Below are positions 1 through 10,494 of a stretch of DNA of 64,000 bases, piece after piece. Position 1 is the stretch's first letter, and every line of letters starts with the position of its first letter. The DNA is from Acephala macrosclerotiorum (taxonomy: Eukaryota; Ascomycota; Leotiomycetes; Helotiales; Mollisiaceae), in contig MU119207.1 in the NCBI GenBank assembly GCA_014904845.1, positions 248,001-312,000 of the forward strand, read 5' to 3'. The notes beneath the pieces are model-generated. The model made no database searches and had not been told where the DNA came from. It saw only the letters and a list, made by a program, of their open reading frames with translations. The position numbers and the translations under genes were made by a program.

Positions 1-682
1 AAATGTCTTTCAACATCTCAACATAGTCTGCGGTAGAGTCGATGATCTCCACCTCCACGTTGCCATATGTCTTTGTACCAATTGTAGAGATGTCAACATC
101 TGGGATATCTGCAATCTTGTAGGAAGTGAGCTTCTTGGAAGTTTCGAAGATCTTGTTTGTGACTGATTCAGGAGCTGGTCCACCGTTCGCAAGGTTGTAC
201 TTAATACCAAAATCATTCTTAGGGCCTGCAGCTTGTTAGCATGAACGACCATAGCAGACAGCGCTTACTCACCTCCAGCATTGTGACTGGCAGTCAGAAG
301 AATACCACCAGTAGCTTTGCGCTTGCGGATGATATGGCTGGCAGCAGGTGTACTCAAGATGCCATTTTGACCGATCAGAAGCTTCTTGACGCCATAGGCA
401 GCTCCAATCTTGGCAATCAATTGCACAACTTCTGGGTTCCAGTATCGTCCATCACCACCAATGACCAAGAAGCTGCCCTCGACACCTTCTGGGATGGATA
501 GAAGAATACTGGTGACGAAAGATTCGCTATAGTGTGGCTTTTGGAAGACGACAACCTTTTTTCGCAAGCCGGAGCTGTTGATTGTTAGCATGAGGGGTTC
601 GGTGGACAGGTGGTGGGGTAACCACTGACGTTCCAGGCTTTTGGTCGGTGAACGGAGTGATGCTAACTTCCTTGACACTCAT
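1..682 (-). CDS. PGM2: Phosphoglucomutase, 5' part (cut by window edge)
   Basis: Interconverts glucose-1-phosphate and glucose-6-phosphate in the cytosol. Three exons are visible on the minus strand: 630-682, 273-574 and 1-225, with introns of 55 bp (donor GTCAGT) and 47 bp (donor GTGAGT). The spliced product starts MSVKEVSITPFTDQKPGTS and continues into GLRKKVVVF, the typical N-terminus of eukaryotic phosphoglucomutases. The phosphoserine loop reads TASHNAGGP, with the catalytic Ser near residue 114; the family normally has Pro where Ala stands here. The following KNDFGIKYN stretch confirms the splice. The C-terminal two thirds lie outside the window. The 236 bp between this start and the next gene would be its promoter. 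Confidence 0.93.
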
Positions 683-918
683 GATTGCTTAAGTCGATCC
701 GCTGTATGTGTTGGGGAGAATTGAGAAAGAGATGGAAGCTCGAGTGAAGTTGGATTGAGCTCTATCAGCTGGGAAACAATTCAGAAGGCGGTGATGGTCT
801 GTTTAATTATGGCGGGTGCCACCTGGTGGGGTTCTAGCCAATGATCGCTCCTTCGCTATCGGCCCGCCACCAATCAATAGAGGTTGCTTTTTGAAGAAAT
901 ATCGCAACAACTTTCCCT

Positions 919-1612
919 TCATTGTTTCTTTGCCTCTGCACCCTGAGATATCTGGAATATGGCCTGCTTATAGTATCTGGCCTCCTCAATGCTTTCGAGA
1001 ATGTCATCCCTTGCAGTATGCAGCGTTCTCTTCTTAGGCACCTGGTTGAGGACTTCCGGCGAGGACCATCGCTTCGCAGCCTCCTTGATTGTACTGACGT
1101 CTAAAATGCGATGGTGGAAATGATCATTGACCTTCTTGTACGGCTTCTTCCGCAGAAATGCCTTATCGGCATGAACAGAATTGCCTGCCAATAACGCCTT
1201 TCGTGGCTCAGGTATGTATTTTTGGATGTAGGAGAGGAGGTTCGTCGCTGCTTCTTCGGGTGTTGTTTTTGAATTGATTACAGCTTCCGTAAGGCCATTC
1301 TCACCATGTGTCTTCGTGCACCATTCGTCCTGTTCATGCTTAGTGGAGGTTCTTGAAAAAATTATCGCGTGTTCCGTACCATTTGATCCATTCTTTCCTT
1401 TGATTGATGAATGACTGCCCCCCATCCATTTTCATCCAATATGTCGAGGTTCCCATTCGTGATGATGCAGAAGATTTCAATGATTTCGTCGTTGTCGACG
1501 TCCAAACCGGTCATCTGTGCCAGTCAGCAGAGTGCAGCAGACAGACGGAGATTAGTGGACTTACCTCGCAATCAATCCACACAAGCGGAAGATTTGAATC
1601 TTTCTCTACCAT
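919..1612 (-). CDS. REX2: Oligoribonuclease, DEDDh 3'-5' exoribonuclease
   Basis: Degrades short RNA oligonucleotides to mononucleotides; the yeast relative is mitochondrial. Exons are 1565-1612, 1380-1514 and 919-1329, giving 197 residues with introns of 50 bp each. The start at 1612 is the only in-frame ATG after an upstream TAG. Exonuclease motif I is WIDCEMTGLD (Asp14 and Glu16), created by joining exons 1 and 2; GNSVHADKAFL and the LDVSTIKEAAKRW stretch follow, and the last catalytic His/Asp pair lies in LHTARDDI. The length fits the bacterial and fungal family (about 180-220). No long mitochondrial presequence is visible, so localisation is uncertain. It is co-directional with phosphoglucomutase. 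Confidence 0.93.
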
Positions 1613-2274
1613 TGCTGAGCTTGGAAGGCGTTTGCCACGTCCCTAGTGTGATTGTTTGAAAGAGCAACTTCCGAATTGTCTTCAAAATCGCGTGTCGGCA
1701 AAGAGAGAAGATTGCTGGTGATATAATGTGGGAATATAACGATGAGGCTGTTCGAATGTTGGTTTTCTGTCTGGGTATGTGTTTTGTCTCGAATGATCAG
1801 AGCAAAGCTACCTATACATCAATTGATCTGAACTGCTTCAGCAGACTGACTGAGCTTGGTCTAATCAGGCAAGGTCGAATCATGTCACGTGGACCGGTGT
1901 CGGTAGCGCGTTTATTGCTCCTTCAGCCACCGACTTTGGACTTTTCTTCAAGATGAACTATGATTCTATTGTCTTTGTGATCATCAATAATACGACGATA
2001 TCGTCTCGATGCTTCTAAAAGGATTTCAAACGGCCTTGAGAGAACACTTCTTTTGAGCTAGTGCGCAAGCCTCGTAGACTCCCACAGCGTGAGCGATCGC
2101 GGTTTCAACATTTTCTTCCGTCGACACAAAACTGCTAATTATTGTACGCCAATTATTGCGCTACTACTTTAATATTTCTATGGGTGAATGCACTCTTCAA
2201 ATATACGTGCACGATCATCCAAAAGCGTAACGAATTTCGATTATATTTTCTCGGTACTTCGAACAAACTTTGTT
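1613..2274. other. Intergenic, no gene seen
   Basis: Normal base composition upstream of REX2. Only short random frames are present. It probably holds the REX2 promoter and then grades into the AT-rich block. Confidence 0.6.
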
Positions 2275-3698
2275 ATTATTTTGACAAGGATAAAACATTA
2301 TTATTATAGTTTTAAACGACAACTTTTCTTATTAAAGTTTATTTCCGTCTTTGGATTTAAATAGTCGTTATTTTAATTTAAATTAAAAATAAACGTTTTT
2401 AAATTTTATTTAAATTAATTTAATATTTATTAATAAATTTCAATTTAATAATAATAAGTTTAATTTCTTTAAATATAGTTAAATCGATTAAAAGATTATT
2501 ATTAAAAATATTATATTTTATTAAATTAGTTTTTATTTAAAAATTGTTTAAAAAATTTAAAACGTTTAAAATTATTTAAAATATTTAAAGCGTTTAAAAA
2601 CGTTTAAATTAAAATTTATTAATATTATAAATAAAAATTCGTTTTAATATTTTAATAATTTATATATTAATTAATTAATATTTTTATATTTTTTATATTT
2701 TTTTTATTCGTTAATAATATTTTAATACAATTATAAAAATATTATAATTTTATAAAATAAAATTTTTTTATTATATATATTATTTTTTTAATAAATAATA
2801 ATAATATTAATTTATTCATTTTAAAATTTTATATTTATTTTAAAACGTAATTTTAATAATTTTTAATTTATTAATTTATTTTTTAATAATTAATATATTA
2901 ATTATATAAAATATTATTAAAATTATATACGATTTTTAATTTATTTTTTAAAAAATTTATTATATTAATTTAATAATTAAAATATATATTTAAAAAAGCA
3001 ATTTTAATATTATAAAAAAACGTTTAATTTTTTTAAAATTTAAAATAAAATATTAATTTTATATATTAAAAAAAATATTTAAAAAAAATATTTAATTTAG
3101 AAATTAATATTAATTTTTATTAAATTATATATTATTTATATAATACGAATTATTTTAATTATAAATAAAAAATATTAAATTTAATTAATTTATTAAAAAA
3201 TACGTAATATATAATAAATATTAAAATTTTAATTATATTATATTTATAATTATAAATCGTTAATTAATTTAAATTGTATAAAATTTGTAAATAAATTAAA
3301 TTTTAATTAAATTTTATTAAATTTTAAACGATTTTATTAATTTATTATTTCGTAAATTAATAAAATATAATTATATTTAATTAAAAACGCAATTATGAAA
3401 TATTTAAATACGTTTTTATTTTAAATATTAAATATTTTTATATTTGTATTTTTTAAAGTAAATTAAAATTTATTTTTAATATTATTAGTTCGCTTATTAA
3501 ACTAATAATAATTAACGTTATAAATCGATTTTTTTAACGTTAATAACGTTTAATAATTTTTAGTAAAAAATTAAAATTAAATTAATAACGTTAATTCGAC
3601 GTTAATACACGTACTACTAAATAATTTATACGAGAATATTAAAAATCTCGATTACAATCGATTAAATACGACGAACTTTTTAAAGTTTTATAATATTT

Positions 3699-3700
<2 letters not shown>

Positions 3701-3752
<52 letters not shown>
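3701..3752. repeat. ATTT microsatellite, 13 units
   Basis: Thirteen uninterrupted copies of the tetranucleotide ATTT inside AT-rich block 1. The array is perfect, so it expanded after the block became AT-rich. Confidence 0.95.
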
Positions 3753-3754
<2 letters not shown>

Positions 3755-3874
3755 ATAATTATATATTATTATTATTCGTATTTAAATTTTATAAAATAAA
3801 TCGATTAAACGATTTAAATTAATTAATTATAATAAATTAAAAAAATATTAATATTAAAATACGAATATTAAAAT

Positions 3875-3940
3875 ATTATAAATAAATTATTAAAAAAATA
3901 TTAAATTATTATAAATAAATTATTAAAAAAATATTAAATT
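3875..3940. repeat. Perfect 33-bp tandem duplication in AT block
   Basis: Positions 3875-3907 and 3908-3940 are identical, base for base, when read by eye. The unit is pure A/T. Identity within such mutated DNA indicates duplication after the mutational burst. Confidence 0.9.
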
Positions 3941-4475
3941 TTTATAAATAAAATAATTTAATAACGTCGTACTAAAATCGATTTAATTTTTTTAGTACTA
4001 TTATAGTACTATTATAACGCTATTAATTTTTCGAGTATTAATAGTAATTAATTAGCGTTATAATAGCGTCGTAATAATATTAATAATAATTTATTATCGT
4101 CGTTAATATTAAATTTAATTTGACGATTTTTTAATAAAAAAATTTTTTATTAATAATATAATAATAATATAATTATATAATATTTAATTATAAATTAAAC
4201 GTAATTTTTTTTATTTATTATAATTATTATAATAATAATTAATTATAATTAAAAATTTTAATATTTTAATATTTAAAATTTATAATTATTATTTTTATTA
4301 ATTTATATAATAATAAATTAATAAAATTATTTATAAATATTATATAATTTAAATTAATTAATAAATTATAATTATAAAAATTATATAAAATTAAAATATT
4401 AAATTAAATAAATAAATTTTTTTTTTTATAATTTTTTTATATTATAAATATAAAAATTATATTTTAATTCGTTTT

Positions 4476-4842
4476 TAGAGTACAGTCCTCTTTGCAAGGG
4501 GTATTATCTGTTTCTGGTTAGCGTATTGCATAAGTAGCTCTATAACGTTCCAGGTTATTCAATTTTGAAAAACTCGCTGCCTGAGATTCCAGGGTCATGT
4601 GTTCTGCTTCAGCCTCACTGTGCCAAGATTTGGGCTCTGCAGACACACCTCAGGCGCCAGCAAGCCGTCCACACCAGTCCTCCAACCAGTGTTACTTCCA
4701 GAGAGGGATGGTACTTTCGGTACAGTATGATACGATATTTGTTCTCGCTTCCCCTCTACGTTTGCCAACCACAATAGGGACAGAACGCCGCCCTACCGGT
4801 CCCAATGCCACCTTTTGCTAGCGTCGGATCCCGCACCCAACG
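4476..4842. promoter_or_regulatory. Upstream region of the first HET gene
   Basis: About 370 bp of normal composition between the AT block and the HET start codon. It is the only sequence available as a promoter for that gene. No specific motif could be assigned. Confidence 0.4.
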
Positions 4843-6534
4843 ATGCGCCTCCTCCATCGCAGCGAGACTGGCGAACTTAGCCTCACTAAGAACTTGGTCG
4901 GCGACGATCTAACCCCTTCTTATGCCATACTCTCTCACACATGGGGACCGGATAACGAGGAGGTTACCTTCGAGGACATGACAAATGGCACAGGCAAGGA
5001 CAAGTCTGGCTATGCGAAGATCCGATACTGTGGAGAACAGGCCAGACAGGATGGCTTGCAATACTTCTGGATTGACACCTGCTGCATAGACAAATCGAGC
5101 AGCTCTGAACTCAGCGAGGCTATCAACACCATGTACCACTGGTACGAGAAGGCTGAAGTTTGTTATGCTCTTCTCTCCGACTTCGACGGAACGTCCATGG
5201 AGGAAGGGACTGCCCTGGCGGCGTGCAGGTGGTTCACCAGGGGCTGGTGTTTGCAAGAACTGATCGCCCCAAAGAACGTGGAATTCTTCAATTCACAGTG
5301 GAATTTTCTTGGAACAAGGGCTCAAATGGCGCCGTTGCTTTCGAAGATCACCCTTATAGATCTTGAGGTGTTAGTCGACAACAAGGTAATGGAGTTCTTC
5401 CCCGTGGCGCACAAAATGTCTTGGGCCGCCAGGAGAGAGACGACTAGGGAAGAGGATATGGCGTACTGTCTTCTGGGAATTTTTGATGTCAATATGCCGA
5501 TGTTGTACGGTGAAGGAATGAAAGCTTTCGAGCGGCTTCAGGAAGAGATCATCAAATCTTCCAATGACCTCTCAATTTTTTCGTTCCAGTCCGAGTCCGT
5601 ACAAACAGGGACTCAATCTCCTTCTGGCTCAGACCCACCTTTTCGCAACCTTCTTGCCACATCTCCGAGACAATTCCTAGGTTCTGAAGGCTTGCATCAG
5701 ACGAGACCTAATGTGCAATGGAGCCAGGCTTTCACTTTAACCAACAAAGGCCTGCATTTTCCACAAACAGAACTTCAAATAGACGCCAGGCGTGGATTTT
5801 ACAGCATACCGCTGCACTGCAGGACTTATGATTCCAACTCAGCTTCGATGTATCTTCGCAAGGTCGGCGCCGGCCTCTTCGCTAGGTGCAATGACGACCG
5901 GTCCGTTGCGTTAGATAACATCAGCGACTCGTCTGCGTCAGGGACCATCCGAACTGAATTAGAAGAAGTTTATGTCATCAGGAAGGTAACGCCTCGTATT
6001 TTACATCAACTGGATCGAGCGGAAGATTTTGCGATCCATGTTGAGAGTCACGGCTTCGACCTTTCTGCGGCGCTCCAAGTGCTCAGACGTACACCTTCTA
6101 GTAATCGCTGGGACGTTTCGCGGATGCAATTCCTTACCAATGGAGAAGATTCTTTCGAGGGTTATTGGAAGGTATTTCCAGGCCTAGTTCAAGGTCATTC
6201 TAAGGACGAAGACGAACACCACGGGATAACGGAGCACTTCTATCTGATATGTGGATTTGAGTACTCTTCTCCAGCCTTCCAATCTCGAGCATGGGTCCGC
6301 CTTGTTTCCTCAGATCAATGGAGAATACTTGAGAGGACGTATGGCATGATAACTTCTATAAGAGCCAAGGATGGCACTACAGGATTTGACACGGAACTAA
6401 CGAAGGATCAAATTACTCTTCATGGCAAGACATCAAGCCTCCAAATTACCGCTGCTATTATACTTGAAACTAAGGAAGACAGACCACGTTACCAGCTAAC
6501 GCTTCGATTTGCGAAAGGATTGTCCAGCCAATAA
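4843..6534 (+). CDS. HET-domain protein (heterokaryon incompatibility type)
   Basis: Single-exon protein of 563 residues. The N-terminal HET domain (PF06985) is complete: YAILSHTWG at residues 27-35, WIDTCCIDK near 76-84, then the MYHWYEKAEVCYALLSDF block, WFTRGWCLQELIAP and the conserved downstream MLYGEGMKAFERLQEEI segment seen in many HET-E-like proteins. HET domains trigger cell death after fusion of incompatible hyphae and are related to TIR domains. The C-terminal half has no recognised domain. The gene is convergent with a second HET gene and overlaps its 3' end by 39 bp. It sits next to an AT-rich RIP block, as is common for accessory genes. Start ATG at 4843 follows a stop-rich leader. 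Function in recognition is inferred from the domain. Confidence 0.85.
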   Translation: MRLLHRSETGELSLTKNLVGDDLTPSYAILSHTWGPDNEEVTFEDMTNGTGKDKSGYAKIRYCGEQARQDGLQYFWIDTCCIDKSSSSELSEAINTMYHWYEKAEVCYALLSDFDGTSMEEGTALAACRWFTRGWCLQELIAPKNVEFFNSQWNFLGTRAQMAPLLSKITLIDLEVLVDNKVMEFFPVAHKMSWAARRETTREEDMAYCLLGIFDVNMPMLYGEGMKAFERLQEEIIKSSNDLSIFSFQSESVQTGTQSPSGSDPPFRNLLATSPRQFLGSEGLHQTRPNVQWSQAFTLTNKGLHFPQTELQIDARRGFYSIPLHCRTYDSNSASMYLRKVGAGLFARCNDDRSVALDNISDSSASGTIRTELEEVYVIRKVTPRILHQLDRAEDFAIHVESHGFDLSAALQVLRRTPSSNRWDVSRMQFLTNGEDSFEGYWKVFPGLVQGHSKDEDEHHGITEHFYLICGFEYSSPAFQSRAWVRLVSSDQWRILERTYGMITSIRAKDGTTGFDTELTKDQITLHGKTSSLQITAAIILETKEDRPRYQLTLRFAKGLSSQ

Positions 6535-9024
6535 ATCTGGAAAATTCTCGTCAAAGCCCGGCATCTCGATCTCGTTTTCAGAACCACCATCATCTTTCCA
6601 CGTCCACGATTTGTCATTATTCACAGCCCACGCTTCTTTGAGGATGTCCCAGGCTCTGACGCCCTCCTGCCCGTTTTCCCTACCCAGCCGGATCTTGAAT
6701 CCGTAGAAGTTATTATAGTCGCTATCGCCATCACCGTCACTGTCATCGTTGTAACCGCTGCTTTTTGTACTGCTCTCGTCACTGTCGTTGTCTTCTTCGT
6801 CGATACTGCTTGCTCCTCCACTACTTCCGCTGCCACTATTATCGTCATCGTCATCCATGGCTTTCTGCTCTGCAGTGCGGAAGTCTCGATCGCCAGTCCA
6901 TTTGTCGATATTTATTATACCCCTCTCATGAGACTGTCTGAAGTCACGCACTGCCCCAACATACCGACAATCAACAATGGGGTCGCTCACGTCTTTCGCG
7001 TCCACACCAACCGTTGTAACAAGGAGAGCAGGGCCATCGGATTGATGCCCTTGATACAGGACGAGACAACTTTTCCAGTCTAAAAGAGCTGCTTCCACCT
7101 TGACAACGACCGATATATCGCTCCCATGAGGCTGCAGCCTCCCTTTTCGTACATCGGGGGGGCTGACTGGGCGAGCCAGCCATGAGCCAGTGATTGAACC
7201 ATCGCTTTCGACAACAAGCATTTCATCGTCTTTGTCACCGGATTCACGCCCAATTTCGATCGGCATGTCATCCAGAGTAGTTGGGCACCATGAAAATCCG
7301 CCAAGATCATATATGGTTGGGCAGCCGTGGAGGAGAGCCTGATGTGGAATGAGCCTCAGATGTTTTAAGAGACTTTGAGTAATCTCGCTTTCGTTGAGGG
7401 CGAAATTGGGGTTCGGAATCGCCGTTAGCAAGGCGGCAATGACGGTACGGTCGCGGACCCAGGACGTGCTTCTCGGACGCAAGATGGCCAAGAGATCACT
7501 CAGGCGACTCACGGAGCCACGGAGCCGTCGAATTGCGCAGCTAGCTAACCAGTGTGCACGAGATACAGTACCAGGGTCGGAAGCGAGTATTTCGGTCTCG
7601 AGGTCTCTGATATCTGGTTTCATCGGATCGTCACTTTTACTTTTAAAGAGCACTTGGACGTTACTCGACATGGCAAGCTCCAAAGCGGTCCATCCGCGTG
7701 TAAACCAAGGCGACATGACGAGCGCAAGACAAGCGTTTTCAGAGCTTTTCCACTCCAAATCCAACAGGAATCTGTCATGCACGACGGTGCATTTTGCATC
7801 GGCGTAATTCGTGTGCATTCTGCTGAGAGCTAGGCCCCTGACTTTTGGGTCTAGAGGCACCGATATAGCGTCCCACCAGATACCGTCGCACTTCAGAGTT
7901 GTAGCAACAGAGGCGAAATATTTCCATAGACAGCTGTTAACAGACCCCTGATCTTCCCGCCCAACACCCGTACCGTCTGACCAGACATGGGAGAGAGCAA
8001 CATAGGATTCTCCTGACGAGATCAGTCGTTCGCCATTCTTCAACCAGGCTGTTTGGCCTCCCTCCTCGACGGCAGGCACAAGAAGATTAATAGGGTACTC
8101 TGTCGGCTCACAAATATCTTCGGACTTTGGGCGTGAAGCCTTAGGACACTTATGCATTTGACCAACCCTTGTACTGTCTAAATGTGCGCCCTGACATCGA
8201 GTCTGTGTACAGAGGTCGTGATCGTTGTGTCGAATGAGCGGATGCAATTGCAAGGAACGCACAAAGTCCGGGAGATCGTCCTGCTTCCTTTCCGAAAGCT
8301 CCAGTACATTCCACAGCCGATTCCGACAGACTTTCAGAGTTTGCGCTTCCCTCAACGCCGTACAAATTGCCGGGACGGTGATGGATTCAGGCAGGTAGCG
8401 GTGGCCCCACCCATTGTAGAAATATGGAGAAAGACCCATAGACCGTTGAATCGTCACCATCCAGAAAACGACGTTGGAGACTCCCATCATGATGGCCTCC
8501 ATTTTGGGCCCTCCTATGAAGTCTTTCTTTCTATCTTTTACACTTCCTGTCAACACAGCGCATGTATACGCCGCGTTCGCTATATGCGTGTGCGCCGTCG
8601 ACATCTTCTGCTCCATCGTGAATGCCTGCTGGCACGACATAGCTAGTACTGCCCAATCCCGAAAGCTTCCCCATTTGCATTCTGGAGCGACCTGTTCCAT
8701 AATTTTTCTCTTCTCAACACATTCCTTCCGCTCACATTGACGCAGTTCTGCAGCTGCACAGATATGACCCAGAAGTAAGGAGTAGCCATATCCTTTTCGA
8801 TAAGGGGATGGGGCTGCTAGCCAGTTCTTCTTGCGAGGTACTGAGTTTGGACATTTAGTTGTCTCCGGTTTACCATGGCTGGATACTGGTAGCGCTAGGC
8901 TATCTTCCAAGCGTAGGTGGAGGTTTGGTTTTCCAGGTACTCCTAGATTGATCTGCTTCTCCAGCGAGATGGAATCCCAATGAGCCTGATATGCCCTGAC
9001 GACTTTCTCGAATTCTTTAGCCAT
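6496..9024 (-). CDS. HET-domain protein with acidic C-terminal tail
   Basis: Single-exon protein of 842 residues on the minus strand. A HET-type core lies centrally: YVALSHVWSDG at about residues 341-351, IWWDAISVP, YADAKCTVVHD and SPWFTRGWTALELAMS. Before it is a Cys/His-containing region (HDLCTQTRC, later HKCP) often placed ahead of this kind of HET core. Near residues 730-790 is a strongly acidic Asp/Ser/Gly stretch of low complexity. Upstream of 9024 the frame has no better ATG. It is divergent in sequence from the neighbouring HET protein and not a simple duplicate. The 3' end overlaps that gene tail to tail. A role in incompatibility or immunity-like death is inferred from the family. 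Confidence 0.82.
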   Translation of the reverse strand: MAKEFEKVVRAYQAHWDSISLEKQINLGVPGKPNLHLRLEDSLALPVSSHGKPETTKCPNSVPRKKNWLAAPSPYRKGYGYSLLLGHICAAAELRQCERKECVEKRKIMEQVAPECKWGSFRDWAVLAMSCQQAFTMEQKMSTAHTHIANAAYTCAVLTGSVKDRKKDFIGGPKMEAIMMGVSNVVFWMVTIQRSMGLSPYFYNGWGHRYLPESITVPAICTALREAQTLKVCRNRLWNVLELSERKQDDLPDFVRSLQLHPLIRHNDHDLCTQTRCQGAHLDSTRVGQMHKCPKASRPKSEDICEPTEYPINLLVPAVEEGGQTAWLKNGERLISSGESYVALSHVWSDGTGVGREDQGSVNSCLWKYFASVATTLKCDGIWWDAISVPLDPKVRGLALSRMHTNYADAKCTVVHDRFLLDLEWKSSENACLALVMSPWFTRGWTALELAMSSNVQVLFKSKSDDPMKPDIRDLETEILASDPGTVSRAHWLASCAIRRLRGSVSRLSDLLAILRPRSTSWVRDRTVIAALLTAIPNPNFALNESEITQSLLKHLRLIPHQALLHGCPTIYDLGGFSWCPTTLDDMPIEIGRESGDKDDEMLVVESDGSITGSWLARPVSPPDVRKGRLQPHGSDISVVVKVEAALLDWKSCLVLYQGHQSDGPALLVTTVGVDAKDVSDPIVDCRYVGAVRDFRQSHERGIINIDKWTGDRDFRTAEQKAMDDDDDNSGSGSSGGASSIDEEDNDSDESSTKSSGYNDDSDGDGDSDYNNFYGFKIRLGRENGQEGVRAWDILKEAWAVNNDKSWTWKDDGGSENEIEMPGFDENFPDLLAGQSFRKSKR

Positions 9025-9575
9025 ATTGAGATTAGTCTAATCTTGACGTGAGATGCTGTGAGGTCTGATGTCCAACGGGTTCCGGTAAGGACGAGGACTT
9101 GAGCCGCAGAAGTCCGCTGTCTGGAGGTCGACCTTTTCACGCTTCGCATCACCAGATGAAGACATCCTTACAGCGGCCAATATCTTGCCGGTGAGAGAGG
9201 AGCAATCACTAAACCCGAAACCACCACGTCACCAAACCTACATGGCTGAAACATGGCAAGCCAATAAGCAACAAGCGGCGCATTCTTTCATGGACTTGTG
9301 CATATGTCAGCTCAGCCACGCAAGTGGGCATTCATTTGAAGACATGCCAACATGAGGGGAGCCTGGGGCTTCTACTCGACGCCACCTCGTAAGCTGCTTC
9401 AGCCCGCTTAACAAATCCTCTTTCCGGGCTGTAGCGTAACCACATCCGTGACCCTTAAGTTTCTCCCAACTTTCTCAGCTGTTTAGCTTTTTTTCTTTTC
9501 TTACCTTGACTGACAAACTCTAAGAAATATATTTATTTTTCCGCAACTTCAGCAAATCTATATCGCACGAAAACA
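9025..9575. other. Intergenic between divergent genes, no gene seen
   Basis: About 550 bp separating the HET gene on the minus strand from a small plus-strand frame. It probably holds both promoters. A pyrimidine-rich stretch lies near 9480-9510. No RNA gene or repeat was found. Confidence 0.5.
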
Positions 9576-9887
9576 ATGGGCGGCACACACTTCACCCTAG
9601 ACCAGGCGATTAGAATCGTCGAAGGGAATCTTGAGAATCACGCAAGTCCCGGATTTGTCATGGGAAGAGACGGCAAAATGAAAATTGAAAAGCCGAACCC
9701 CGGGATAGGAGGAGAGTTAGCCAAGCACAAGGATTTCTTAGCTTATGCGAAGAAGATTGTTAAAGTCTGGAAGGAGGAAGGTTCTGAAGCTGCTGAAGCG
9801 TGGGCCAAGGTGAATTATTACCGCTCCGGCTTCTATTTGCTATTTTGGATAGAGTGTGATAGAACTGACGGTTACGATCGGGTTTAG
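9576..9887 (+). CDS. Small hypothetical protein
   Basis: A 103-residue frame starting at a reasonable ATG (context AAACAATGGG). The first 80 residues look protein-like, with alternating charged and hydrophobic positions (HKDFLAYAKKIVKVWKEEG could form an amphipathic helix). The last 25 residues look less convincing, so an intron may start near 9812. No signal peptide, membrane segment or known domain is seen. It lies between the HET pair and an AT-rich block. The product is not recognised. Confidence 0.4.
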   Translation: MGGTHFTLDQAIRIVEGNLENHASPGFVMGRDGKMKIEKPNPGIGGELAKHKDFLAYAKKIVKVWKEEGSEAAEAWAKVNYYRSGFYLLFWIECDRTDGYDRV

Positions 9888-10494
9888 AAACATTCAGCGC
9901 AAAAGTATCATGAGAAACATCATTCTGAAAAGCAAAAGGGTGGACTCAAGCATATTGGAGGAAGTTCTTAAATGGTCTACTTCCGCTAAAGTTCAGGGTG
10001 GTAGGGGACTGTTCTGGATTTGGGTACATTGCTAGCACTGGAAAACAAATCTTGAATAGAGATACATGCCCCTCTGTGAGTGACACATGTTGTAGGAATC
10101 GTCTCATTCGTGATACCTCGGCACGGGAATAAGCTCAGAGGTGCAAATTAGTTCTCTGAAACAGTCTTTATTACAGCTAGGGAGGGGAGTTCTCGCTTCT
10201 CAGAAGAGAAGATATATTCGCGTTAATATACACAAATCTCGTTTCTCACCTCCAGTGAACATAGATAGTTCAGCCTCGATATAATTTCCAGCCCAATAGG
10301 ATCACTAAAAGACCTCCATCTTTGTGATTATCCCACCTACTTCACACCATGGATTGATAGGACGACTAAGTAAAGGATCGTGAACATGAATACCATCATC
10401 GAGCATAAAAGAAACGCGAAATGTAATCCGGTATATTCCAGTCCCGCGGTGTATTTTCTGCCCAATAAATCCTTTACTTGACTAAAGAATGCCA
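9888..10494. other. Intergenic, no gene seen
   Basis: About 600 bp of near-normal composition between the small frame and AT block 2. Only short frames with stops are present. Confidence 0.5.

Larger units (their letters stand above)
2275..4475. repeat. AT-rich block 1, RIP-type decayed DNA
   Basis: About 2.2 kb of almost pure A/T with no usable reading frame. The few remaining cytosines sit almost entirely in CpG (AACGTT, TTCGTT and similar contexts), whereas CpA, CpT and CpC have nearly vanished on both strands. This is the pattern left when a duplicated sequence, usually a transposon, is heavily mutated by RIP. The original element can no longer be recognised by eye. It ends abruptly about 370 bp before the first HET gene. 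Confidence 0.85.

Noticed and set aside
8182..8646. Plus-strand frames antisense to the second HET gene
   Set aside because: They are mirror frames of a well supported coding region and show no homology of their own.
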